The position numbers were made by a program, and so were the translations under genes. A DNA stretch of 6,442 nt from Gammaproteobacteria bacterium (GTDB lineage: Bacteria; Pseudomonadota; Gammaproteobacteria; Pseudomonadales; Pseudohongiellaceae), in assembly GCA_002727755.1 (NCBI GenBank), contig PBXX01000030.1, positions 41,542-47,983 on the forward strand, in the 5' to 3' direction. Positions 1 through 5,929 of the stretch are shown here, piece after piece (the first letter of the stretch is position 1; each line of letters starts with the position of its first letter). The notes beneath the pieces were generated by a model. The model worked only from the letters and a program-made list of their open reading frames with translations, had not been told where the DNA came from and searched no databases.

Positions 1-389
1 CAAGAAATTTGCCTTCCCTCAAAGTCAAAAGTATTTCCGTTACTATTACCCGAAGGATTTCGAAATTCGGTCACTCGGTTGTCGTCTTCAATCCACCGTA
101 ACTGGCGATTATTAGGGATATCGCTCCAAACCAGAAAACGCCCTACGCCGTTCCATGCTGGGCCTTCAGCCCACATCGTGCCTACATGATGGCGCTGGAT
201 TGGGGTATTGAACAAAATGTAACGCTGAAAACGATTGTCTAATGCGACCAAGTCTGGATCTGGATATCTCAGTGGAGTATTTCCTGACCAGTCGCGCGGT
301 GCCGCGGGTTCAAGATCTTGAGACTTAACTATGGTAGGTAAGAGTGCAATTGCTGCCGAACTTGTAGCAATGAAATCCCGCCGTTTCAT
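1..389 (-). CDS. SMP-30/gluconolactonase/LRE family protein, Tat-exported, 3' end outside window
   Basis: This is the N-terminal 129 residues of a gene that runs off the left edge. The start at 389 is ATG, preceded by a GTGAGG ribosome site about five bases upstream. The protein opens with MKRRDFI and a hydrophobic alanine-rich stretch to about residue 20, a twin-arginine (Tat) signal, so export to the periplasm is predicted. The mature part shows family hallmarks: WAEGPAW (residues 73-79), whose Glu75 aligns with the family's first metal ligand, then VWSDIPNNRQLRW (87-99) and SNGNTFDFEGR (116-126). These are the first blades of the six-bladed propeller of calcium/zinc-dependent lactonases. 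Family members hydrolyse sugar lactones or similar esters; the actual substrate cannot be told here. It lies 142 bases downstream of the PyrD-PyrK gene on the same strand. No terminator is seen between them, so read-through is possible, though it may have its own promoter. Confidence 0.88.
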   Translation of the reverse strand, partial: MKRRDFIATSSAAIALLPTIVKSQDLEPAAPRDWSGNTPLRYPDPDLVALDNRFQRYILFNTPIQRHHVGTMWAEGPAWNGVGRFLVWSDIPNNRQLRWIEDDNRVTEFRNPSGNSNGNTFDFEGRQIS

Positions 390-531
390 ATGTACCTCAC
401 TATATTTTTGTTTTTTATTTAAGATATCCAGCTTAGACGAAGGATTAGGATGCTAATGCAAGCAAGGAGGCTTGTCGAGATCGTAATAAAACTAGATTTT
501 CATCAATGCTTTGTTTTATGTCGAAGCGAAA

Positions 532-2166
532 TTAGATTGTAGCCGCATCGGCTGCGTCCAGGAATGGACCGTCTACACACAATCGGCGCCCGTCAGGAGA
601 GTCGCAGGCTCCGCAAATTCCGACACCACATTTAGTTAAGTAGTCGATGGCATTGTGTATTCTGTTGGGGTGAACGTATTTCCTTTGCAATTCCTCTGCA
701 GCTCTCACCATCGGGGCGGGACCACAATTGTAAAAAACGAGTGATTCCCGCTCCTCAAGTGACATCTGTTCAAGGTTTCTCTCTAATAATTCTGTGATAA
801 GTCCTTTGGCGCCATAACTACCATCATCTGTACTGATATGCAGATTGCTTACGTCGGTCGATTCCTCTAGAAAGTAAAGCCGATCTTTGGATCTTGCTCC
901 AAAATATATATCTGTATTGCCGAAGTCTCTTGCAAGCTGATAGACCGCAGCCAGCCCTGTTCCGCCAGCAACAGCAATGATCCGACTATTGTTGGGTGGC
1001 TCCACCGGATTTCCATGAGGGCCTCTGACATAAGCCTCTGTGCCAGGCTCCAGAGTCATGAGTTCGTCGGTGAAGCTTCCCAAATTAATCACAGCAAGCT
1101 TGAAGGGGTCGTCCAAAAGTGCCGAGAACGGTTTCTCACCGAGACCAGGTATCCAGAGGAAAACAAATTGGCCGGCTTGAATTTCAACTTTTCGATCAAA
1201 AGTTAAGATGCAAATGTCCTCAGTAATTCGTTCGTTTTTGACCAACTTTACAGGTCGAAACTCCATGTCTATGTCGTACCTGATTAGATTTTCGGATTCA
1301 TCAGTTTGATTTTCTAGGTCTTTGGTGAGAACTTGAAAGTAAGTGGCAATTTCTGCGGTAGTCATTCCGACTAGGGCGGAACCTATACCAAAGATTGAAG
1401 CGCCGCTCTGCAGAAATTGACGAACATCATTTGCCCCACTTATGCCGCCGCAGGCAATGATAGGGCACCTCACGGCTTCTCGTATTCGCGAGACACCTTC
1501 AAGGGCGGCCGACATTATGCCTTTTCCAGAGACACCTCCTTTCTTGTTGCTTAAGATAGGAAAGCCGTGAGAATCATACTGCTCTGGACCCATTGTGTTA
1601 ATTGCGCAAATCGCATCAGCACCTCCTTTTTCAGCCGCCTCAGCTATTACGCCTATGTCAGGCACATTGGGAGTTAATTTTGCTACTACTGGGACGTTGA
1701 CAGCAGCTTTCACGGAAGAAACTATTTCTTCAACTAAGGCGGGATCTTGACCCATTGCCATCCCAAGCCCTTTTGCGTGAGGACAAGAAAGGTTGAGTTC
1801 CAATCCATCACCATGCGGAGCTAACTGTTTTGCCACATCAACGTATTCTTCAATTGAGGCCCCAAAGATAGATATTAGGAGAAATCTGTTGCTGGGTATG
1901 GAAAGCTCTGCTAACAGTTGAGCTGATTTACTCACTCCCGGATTAGTGAGTCCAACCGCATTGGTGAAAGAACCTGGTTCATATTGAGTAAGAATTGGCT
2001 CGCGATATCCTTTACGTGGTTCCGGACCAATACTTTTTGTCGTCAGAACACCGACTTCTGGTACTAATTCAAAGAACCTTCGAATTATGTTTGTGGAGCA
2101 GGTTACAATTCCAGATGGAACTGTAAAGGGACCAGAAATTTCCTTTCCTAAAAACTCGTTTTTCAA
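532..2166 (-). CDS. pyrD: PyrD-PyrK fusion: class 1B dihydroorotate dehydrogenase-like FMN domain with FAD/NAD/[2Fe-2S] electron-transfer domain
   Basis: A 544-residue chain with two modules that are normally separate proteins. Residues 1-283 form a class 1 DHOD-type FMN barrel: Lys44 in TTKS, Asn69 in FTNAVGLTNPG, the active-site loop NLSCPH (125-130, catalytic-base Cys128), AKLTPN (162-167), NT (190-191) and glycine-rich phosphate sites near 239-243 and 260-263. After a polar linker (about 284-297), residues 298-544 resemble PyrK: FAD motif KPFS (345-348), NAD-binding AGGTG (400-404), CGPAPM (481-486) and [2Fe-2S] ligands Cys513, 518, 521 and 530. Predicted role: NAD-linked oxidation of dihydroorotate, or reduction/oxidation of a related pyrimidine. 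His130 and the following GQDP (139-142) recall dihydropyrimidine dehydrogenase and archaeal PyrD. The only usable start is TTG; an in-frame TGA lies 12 bases upstream and no clear Shine-Dalgarno is seen. It lies 161 bases after matB on the same strand. The fold assignment is firm; the substrate is uncertain. Confidence 0.9.
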   Translation of the reverse strand: MKNEFLGKEISGPFTVPSGIVTCSTNIIRRFFELVPEVGVLTTKSIGPEPRKGYREPILTQYEPGSFTNAVGLTNPGVSKSAQLLAELSIPSNRFLLISIFGASIEEYVDVAKQLAPHGDGLELNLSCPHAKGLGMAMGQDPALVEEIVSSVKAAVNVPVVAKLTPNVPDIGVIAEAAEKGGADAICAINTMGPEQYDSHGFPILSNKKGGVSGKGIMSAALEGVSRIREAVRCPIIACGGISGANDVRQFLQSGASIFGIGSALVGMTTAEIATYFQVLTKDLENQTDESENLIRYDIDMEFRPVKLVKNERITEDICILTFDRKVEIQAGQFVFLWIPGLGEKPFSALLDDPFKLAVINLGSFTDELMTLEPGTEAYVRGPHGNPVEPPNNSRIIAVAGGTGLAAVYQLARDFGNTDIYFGARSKDRLYFLEESTDVSNLHISTDDGSYGAKGLITELLERNLEQMSLEERESLVFYNCGPAPMVRAAEELQRKYVHPNRIHNAIDYLTKCGVGICGACDSPDGRRLCVDGPFLDAADAATI

Positions 2167-2327
2167 GGTATCAGATAATCAAGTGCGTAATTACGATTGA
2201 TTTGTATTTTAAAGCTTTAAAGAACAGAACGCACTAAGTCACGATTAATAAATGAAAGTTAGCTGTCTAGCTTTAAGGTTTAACCGTATTTTGTGCGGCA
2301 ATTTTGATCTAAGCAGGATTAGTACAA

Positions 2328-3812
2328 TTAGAGTAATTCCTTCAGTGATGGTTTTGTTACCTTCCCCATTGCGTTCCTTGGTAAGGCATCAACAAGTTTA
2401 AGGTGTTTAGGAATTTTGTAGGATGACATTCTCCCTTCGCACCAGGATTTCAAAGAGTCGAATTCCAAAGCGGTTCCTTCCTTTAAAGCTACGAAGGCTG
2501 TTACTGCTTCACCCCAGATATCATCTTCAATACCGATAACCGCAACCTCTGAGATCGAATCGTGGGTAAGAAGAACTCCCTCTATCTCAAGTGCCGATAG
2601 TTTATAACCGCCCGATTTGATTATATCGACTGAAGACCGACCCATAATGCGATAGTACCCTTGCTCGACAACCGCAACGTCACCAGTACAAAACCAGCCG
2701 TCTTTGAAAGAGCTTTTTGTGGCCTCTTCATTTTCCCAATACTCAAGAAAAACATTATCGCCTTTAATTCGAATCTCTCCTGGTTCTGAATCTCTTTCAA
2801 CCACATTATCGTTTTCATCAAAAAGCTGGCATTGCACGCCCGGTAATGGTTGACCTACTGCTCCAGCTCGGCGTTCGCCGTTGTATGGGTTAGAGATGCC
2901 CATACCTATTTCTGTCATGCCATATCTTTCAAGCAGAATTTGGCCGGTAAGTTCCTTCCACTGTTCAAATAGTTTTACAGGACACGCAGCGGATCCTGAT
3001 ATGTTAAGTCGCATCGCGCTGAAGCCTGCGCAGATTTTATCTACCTCATCTTTCTCAATGGTTTCGAAATACTGGATTAGTTTTACATATATAGTCGGGA
3101 CAGCCATAAAAACATTATAAGTGCCATGTGTAATCTGTTTAGAAATCTTTGGAATATCGAACTTCGAAAAAAGGTGTACGGTTGCTCCTGCCCACAAGCC
3201 GCAGCTTAATATATTGATAATGCCGTGTATGTGGTGAAGAGGTAAAAATAAAGGAATTACGTCTCTCTCTGACCACTCCCAGGCGGTAATCAGTGTTGTT
3301 ATTTGCGCGCAAATTGTCTTATGGGTGCTTACAACCCCTTTGGGCTTATTTGTGGTTCCTGAAGTGAAAAGCATCATGGCTCTTCTCTCAGGATTAATTA
3401 AAGGAAGCGCTCGAGGTTCCTCAGCCATTACATCGCTAACTGATAAGAGCTCTATTTTTAGGGAATTACAAAGCCCTTTTAGAGAATCATGATATTGAGT
3501 GCCTGCGATCAATCTTGTGACCTTTGCACAGGTGAGGTAATGATCCAGTTCAGAGACTGCAGAGGCAACATTTAGGGGAACAGCAATACCCCCTGCTCTC
3601 CACACTCCGTGCATCGTCGTCACATAGTCCAAACTGGCAGGTAGGAAAAAAGCGATGCGTTCTTCATTCAGGTCTTCCTTTGCGCCAAGAATTCCAGAGG
3701 AGAAGAGGTTAATTCGATCATTAACTTCGGAATAAGTGTGTTTATTTTCGCCTTCTACTAAGGCTACTTTGTCGCTGTTGCTGTTGAAGAAAGGAAAAAG
3801 AGTGTCAGACAT
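2328..3812 (-). CDS. matB: Malonyl-CoA synthetase (MatB/ACSF3-like acyl-CoA ligase)
   Basis: A full-length (494 aa) adenylate-forming ligase. Visible motifs are the ATP P-loop FTSGTTNKPKG (149-159), the adenine-binding ERYGMTE (295-301), TGD (376-378), the hinge region with Arg392 (GRSSVDIIKSGGYK) and the catalytic lysine Lys484 in LPRNAMGK. The stretch GMGISNPYNGERRAGAVG (303-320) and SVDIIKSGGYKLSALEIE (394-411) match what is remembered of malonyl-CoA synthetases (bacterial MatB, mitochondrial ACSF3) rather than acetate or long-chain ligases. The predicted reaction is malonate + CoA + ATP to malonyl-CoA + AMP + PPi in the cytosol. Position right after the malonate transporter genes (31-base gap) supports this. 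The ATG at 3812 follows only a weak GGTAG-like ribosome site. A methylmalonate or other dicarboxylate preference cannot be excluded. No malonyl-CoA decarboxylase gene is in the window. Confidence 0.92.
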   Translation of the reverse strand: MSDTLFPFFNSNSDKVALVEGENKHTYSEVNDRINLFSSGILGAKEDLNEERIAFFLPASLDYVTTMHGVWRAGGIAVPLNVASAVSELDHYLTCAKVTRLIAGTQYHDSLKGLCNSLKIELLSVSDVMAEEPRALPLINPERRAMMLFTSGTTNKPKGVVSTHKTICAQITTLITAWEWSERDVIPLFLPLHHIHGIINILSCGLWAGATVHLFSKFDIPKISKQITHGTYNVFMAVPTIYVKLIQYFETIEKDEVDKICAGFSAMRLNISGSAACPVKLFEQWKELTGQILLERYGMTEIGMGISNPYNGERRAGAVGQPLPGVQCQLFDENDNVVERDSEPGEIRIKGDNVFLEYWENEEATKSSFKDGWFCTGDVAVVEQGYYRIMGRSSVDIIKSGGYKLSALEIEGVLLTHDSISEVAVIGIEDDIWGEAVTAFVALKEGTALEFDSLKSWCEGRMSSYKIPKHLKLVDALPRNAMGKVTKPSLKELL

Positions 3813-3843
3813 AATAGCTACCGTATACTAAATTTACTGATTT

Positions 3844-4602
3844 TTAATACATTGCACTTACGATGAAAAATAAAACGGATGGACCTAGTAAGCAGCCTAC
3901 ACCGGTATAAAAAGTAGCTGTCATTGCCCCGTAAGGAACAAGCTTCGGGTCTGTCGCAGCAAGCCCTGCCGCCACACCGCTTGTGGTGCCCATCAGGCCC
4001 CCAAAAACCATAGCAGATTGAGGGTTGTTAAGTCCGATATATTTAGCGACTAGAGGGGTGCCTATCATCACCAGTATTGATTTTACCAGGCCCGCGGCGA
4101 CGCTTAATGTAATAACTGTGTCTGATGCGCCGATAGCTTCCCCGGTAACAGGTCCTACGATGTAGGTCACAGCTCCGGAGCCAATGGTTGTTATTGCAGC
4201 TGGATCAGTGTATCCAAAAAGTATGGCGACTAAAGCGCCTACTATGAAAGACACGATTACGCCGGCGAAAATCGATATAACACCAGCTATACCCGCTTTT
4301 TTTAACTCGCTTAATTGAACCCCAAAGGCGGTGGCAACAATTGCGAAATCTCTCATCATTCCGCCGCCCATCAGCCCTATTCCTCCAAGCAGTGCCATGT
4401 CTGCCACCCCCGTGCTTCCTCCGGTGGCGATACCACCGAAGTAGGCCGCTATCAAACCTAGCGCAATGGCAATCGCCGAACCATGAATTCTGCCGGCGGT
4501 TAATTTGTCCGCTAACATATATGAGAACCAGATCGTGATCCCGATGACGGCGAAAGCGACAATTAAGCTGTTTCGAATAAAAACTGTTTCAAAAATGTCC
4601 AT
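3844..4602 (-). CDS. madM: Malonate transporter subunit MadM
   Basis: A 252-residue, very hydrophobic inner-membrane protein with about seven to eight predicted membrane segments. Conserved MadM stretches are recognisable: KLTAGRIHGSAIAIALG (33-49), MMRDFAIVATAFGV (82-95), GAVTYIVGPVTG (143-154) and GGLMGTTSGVAAGLAATDPK (201-220). Length is normal for the family. MadM works with MadL as a two-component secondary importer; the characterised Malonomonas rubra pair carries out sodium-coupled malonate uptake. The ATG at 4602 is 12 bases after the madL stop. Its ribosome site AGGA overlaps the end of that stop region (TAAAGGA), which suggests translational coupling. The next gene, matB, would activate the imported malonate. 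The gene appears intact. Confidence 0.95.
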   Translation of the reverse strand: MDIFETVFIRNSLIVAFAVIGITIWFSYMLADKLTAGRIHGSAIAIALGLIAAYFGGIATGGSTGVADMALLGGIGLMGGGMMRDFAIVATAFGVQLSELKKAGIAGVISIFAGVIVSFIVGALVAILFGYTDPAAITTIGSGAVTYIVGPVTGEAIGASDTVITLSVAAGLVKSILVMIGTPLVAKYIGLNNPQSAMVFGGLMGTTSGVAAGLAATDPKLVPYGAMTATFYTGVGCLLGPSVLFFIVSAMY

Positions 4603-4614
4603 AAGAATAGTCCT

Positions 4615-4989
4615 TTAGTCTTTTTCAATTGTCTTACTGTTGCCGACTTTGCTTAGGACAGGCACCAGGGCAAAGCTGACCGCGACAGCTGCGACTCCCG
4701 CAACCACAGCTAGTATGCCACCTTCAGTCGCTCCAGCTACGTCTTGTCTTGCTGCCATGGCCACAACGATTGGAATGTACATTGCACTCCAGAATTTTAT
4801 CCCGTTGCCGGCAGCGCCCTCGGTCAGGGCTTTAAACTTTTTCGAGTTACTAGCCAGCACAAGAAATATCATCGCTATGCCTACACCTCCAACATTAGCA
4901 TCGACGTTCAGTGCTACACCGATTGATTCTCCTATTACCATGCCCAGGACTAGACATCCTGAAAGTAGCGCTACACCGTAAACTATCAT
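4615..4989 (-). CDS. madL: Malonate transporter subunit MadL
   Basis: A small (124 aa) membrane protein, the first gene of the malonate operon. It starts MIVYGVALLSGC and carries the family's ANVGGVGIAM stretch (31-40). Around 64-90 comes GIKFWSAMYIPIVVAMAARQ followed by GATEGG, with about four membrane segments in total and a charged C-terminal tail. These features identify MadL, the partner of MadM. The ATG at 4989 has a good ribosome site (GAGGA, about eight bases upstream). A candidate promoter lies at 5038-5066. Separate reading frames for MadL and MadM, in this order, are the usual arrangement for this two-subunit importer. The gene is divergent from the DUF4920 gene across a 178-base intergenic region. 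Confidence 0.95.
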   Translation of the reverse strand: MIVYGVALLSGCLVLGMVIGESIGVALNVDANVGGVGIAMIFLVLASNSKKFKALTEGAAGNGIKFWSAMYIPIVVAMAARQDVAGATEGGILAVVAGVAAVAVSFALVPVLSKVGNSKTIEKD

Positions 4990-5037
4990 TATTATTTTCC
5001 TCGTTAGGTATCGCTCACACTTTTTAGGTCGAGTTGG

Positions 5038-5066
5038 ATGATATGACGGTGGTCAAGTAAGTGCAA
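5038..5066 (-). promoter_or_regulatory. Candidate sigma-70 promoter for the madL-madM-matB operon
   Basis: On the minus strand, a -35-like TTGCAC (5061-5066) and a -10-like TATCAT (5038-5043, five of six consensus bases) are separated by 17 bases. Transcription would start near 5031, giving a leader of about 40 bases before madL. A short dyad, TGAC (5044-5047) and GTCA (5052-5055), lies in the spacer. The -35 box is weak, so activator dependence is possible. This is a motif match only. Confidence 0.45.
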
Positions 5067-5070
5067 TTTG

Positions 5071-5088
5071 AGGTCCTATGCTGGATCT
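5071..5088. promoter_or_regulatory. Candidate operator dyad between divergent promoters
   Basis: AGGTCC (5071-5076) and GGATCT (5083-5088) form an inverted repeat with five exact matches out of six and a 6-base spacer. It sits between the two predicted divergent -35 boxes (5061-5066 and 5093-5098), a natural position for a regulator acting on both the malonate operon and the DUF4920 gene. No regulator gene is in the window, and a dyad this short can arise by chance. Confidence 0.3.
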
Positions 5089-5092
5089 AATG

Positions 5093-5120
5093 TTGCGAAT
5101 TGGGGTGAGGGTGCTATATT
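5093..5120 (+). promoter_or_regulatory. Candidate extended -10 promoter for the DUF4920 gene
   Basis: TTGCGA (5093-5098, four of six -35 consensus bases) and TATATT (5115-5120, five of six -10 consensus bases) are separated by 16 bases. The -10 box is preceded by TGC (5112-5114), giving the TGn extended -10 motif. Transcription would start near 5127, about 40 bases before the ATG at 5168. Confidence 0.5.
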
Positions 5121-5167
5121 AAAACTTTAAATTATGACGACTACTCAGTTTTTCCGAGGAAGAGACA

Positions 5168-5638
5168 ATGCCTAAACTACTTGTAATTATTTTGAGTCTC
5201 ACTATTAGCTTGATAGGGGCTAGTTATGCAGAAAACCCCTTCAGCGCAGACCAGTCTTTTGGTGGTCAGATACCTATGGAGGGACAACCAATCACTTTAA
5301 AGGAGGCGATAAGCCAAATTGGAAGCGCCGGAGATCAATTTCTTAAGATCGAGGGTCAGATAACAGAGGTATGCCAAGCCAAGGGTTGTTGGATGATATT
5401 AGTGGAGGGAGACACCTATGCAAGGGTGACTTTTGAGGACTATGGCTTTTTTGTTCCGACCGAAACAAGCATGCAAAGATCTGTGATTTATGGTCAGCTG
5501 AGTGAGCGAACGCTTTCTGGGCAAGAGGCGGCGCATTTTGCGCAAGATGCAGGTTCTCAATCTAAAATTGAACTTGAAGGCGAGATTAAGGAGTATTCAA
5601 TTCTGGCTAGAGGAGTACAGCTCGAAAATCGAAGTTAA
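5168..5638 (+). CDS. Secreted DUF4920 domain protein
   Basis: A 156-residue protein with a lipid-free Sec signal peptide: MPK, then a hydrophobic core to about residue 17, with predicted cleavage after ASYA (18-21). The mature part matches the DUF4920 family: an opening FGGQIP (31-36), the core GQITEVCQAKGCWMIL (63-78) with a Cys69-x4-Cys74 pair, and ARVTFEDYGFFVP (85-97). The fold is probably a small OB-like beta barrel in the periplasm. The biochemical role is unknown; the paired cysteines next to a tryptophan could bind a metal or form a disulfide, which is inference. The ribosome site GAGGA (5156-5160) is seven bases before the ATG. The gene is read alone on the plus strand and ends 16 bases before a strong terminator, so it is likely monocistronic. 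Its divergent position beside the malonate operon may reflect shared control or mere adjacency. Confidence 0.87.
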   Translation: MPKLLVIILSLTISLIGASYAENPFSADQSFGGQIPMEGQPITLKEAISQIGSAGDQFLKIEGQITEVCQAKGCWMILVEGDTYARVTFEDYGFFVPTETSMQRSVIYGQLSERTLSGQEAAHFAQDAGSQSKIELEGEIKEYSILARGVQLENRS

Positions 5639-5654
5639 GGGTTCCAGTTATATG

Positions 5655-5685
5655 AAAAAAGGAAGGCATTGCCTTCCTTTTTTTT
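5655..5685. terminator. Bidirectional rho-independent terminator
   Basis: GGAAGGC (5661-5667) and GCCTTCC (5671-5677) form a 7-bp stem with an ATT loop. A run of six A (5655-5660) precedes it and eight T (5678-5685) follow, so the stem can extend to 13 bp and each strand ends in a U-tract. It ends the DUF4920 transcript 16 bases after its stop and could also halt minus-strand transcription arriving from the DUF1080 gene. Confidence 0.93.
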
Positions 5686-5710
5686 GCTTCTAACATTGGC
5701 TTTTTGTAAT

Positions 5711-5742
5711 CCCGGCCCTCCGCACAGCACGGAAGGGCCGGG
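5711..5742. repeat. GC-rich hairpin
   Basis: CCCGGCCCT (5711-5719) and AGGGCCGGG (5734-5742) are exact reverse complements. The stem can extend by CC/GG (5720-5721 with 5731-5732) with one bulged A, closing a GCACAGCAC loop. It is much more GC-rich than its surroundings and has no T-tract on either side, so it is not a standard terminator. It might be a REP-type element or a structured transcript end. Confidence 0.7.
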
Positions 5743-5743
5743 C

Positions 5744-5788
5744 ATTCAAGGAGCGTTTGAATAAAGCTCTAGAAAAGTAGAGGCTTAT
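5744..5788. repeat. Two adjacent weak hairpins
   Basis: First hairpin: ATTCAA (5744-5749) pairs with TTGAAT (5757-5762), plus a G-T pair at 5750/5756, around a GAGCG loop. Second hairpin: CTCTA (5767-5771) pairs with TAGAG (5778-5782) around a GAAAAG loop, extending outward with AAG (5764-5766) to CTT (5784-5786) and AT (5761-5762) to AT (5787-5788), with two single-base bulges. Following the terminator and the GC-rich hairpin, they make four hairpins in about 130 bases. Confidence 0.45.
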
Positions 5789-5824
5789 ATCTCAAACATT
5801 GCAATACAGCATTAGGCCATTATG

Positions 5825-5885
5825 TTGTGTTGCGATCGTAATCGTACCACTCTATGTTGTGTCACACAAGCAAACAGCGACACAA
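5825..5885. promoter_or_regulatory. TTGTGT/ACACAA operator-like cluster
   Basis: TTGTGT occurs at 5825-5830 and 5857-5862; ACACAA at 5864-5869 and 5880-5885. The two central copies form a perfect 13-base palindrome centred on C5863. The two TTGTGT copies lie in a longer direct repeat, TATGTTGTGT (5821-5830 and 5853-5862), 32 bp apart, about three helical turns. This looks like binding-site architecture, but no promoter or gene start is close by, so the target is unclear. Confidence 0.4.
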
Positions 5886-5929
5886 GCTGGGGCTATAATT
5901 AGTCATAAAGTTGTTTAAGTGAGGGGGTG

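Noticed and set aside
459..474. Small hairpin CAAGC / GCTTG between the fusion gene and the SMP-30 gene
   Set aside because: The stem is only 5 bp and no T-tract follows on the minus strand, so it cannot be supported as a terminator.
1015..1206. Plus-strand open frame of 63 codons inside the PyrD-PyrK gene
   Set aside because: It lies antisense within a well-supported gene, has no recognisable motif and is best explained as a shadow frame.
2881..3120. Plus-strand open frame of 79 codons inside matB
   Set aside because: It is antisense to conserved ligase motifs, with no ribosome site or recognisable domain.
4640..4981. Plus-strand open frame of 113 codons covering madL
   Set aside because: It is a complementary frame of a hydrophobic gene, rich in Ala, Thr and Pro with no family resemblance; madL in the other strand is clearly real.
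5502..5693. Second plus-strand frame overlapping the end of the DUF4920 gene
   Set aside because: It runs through the terminator hairpin and lacks any conserved feature.
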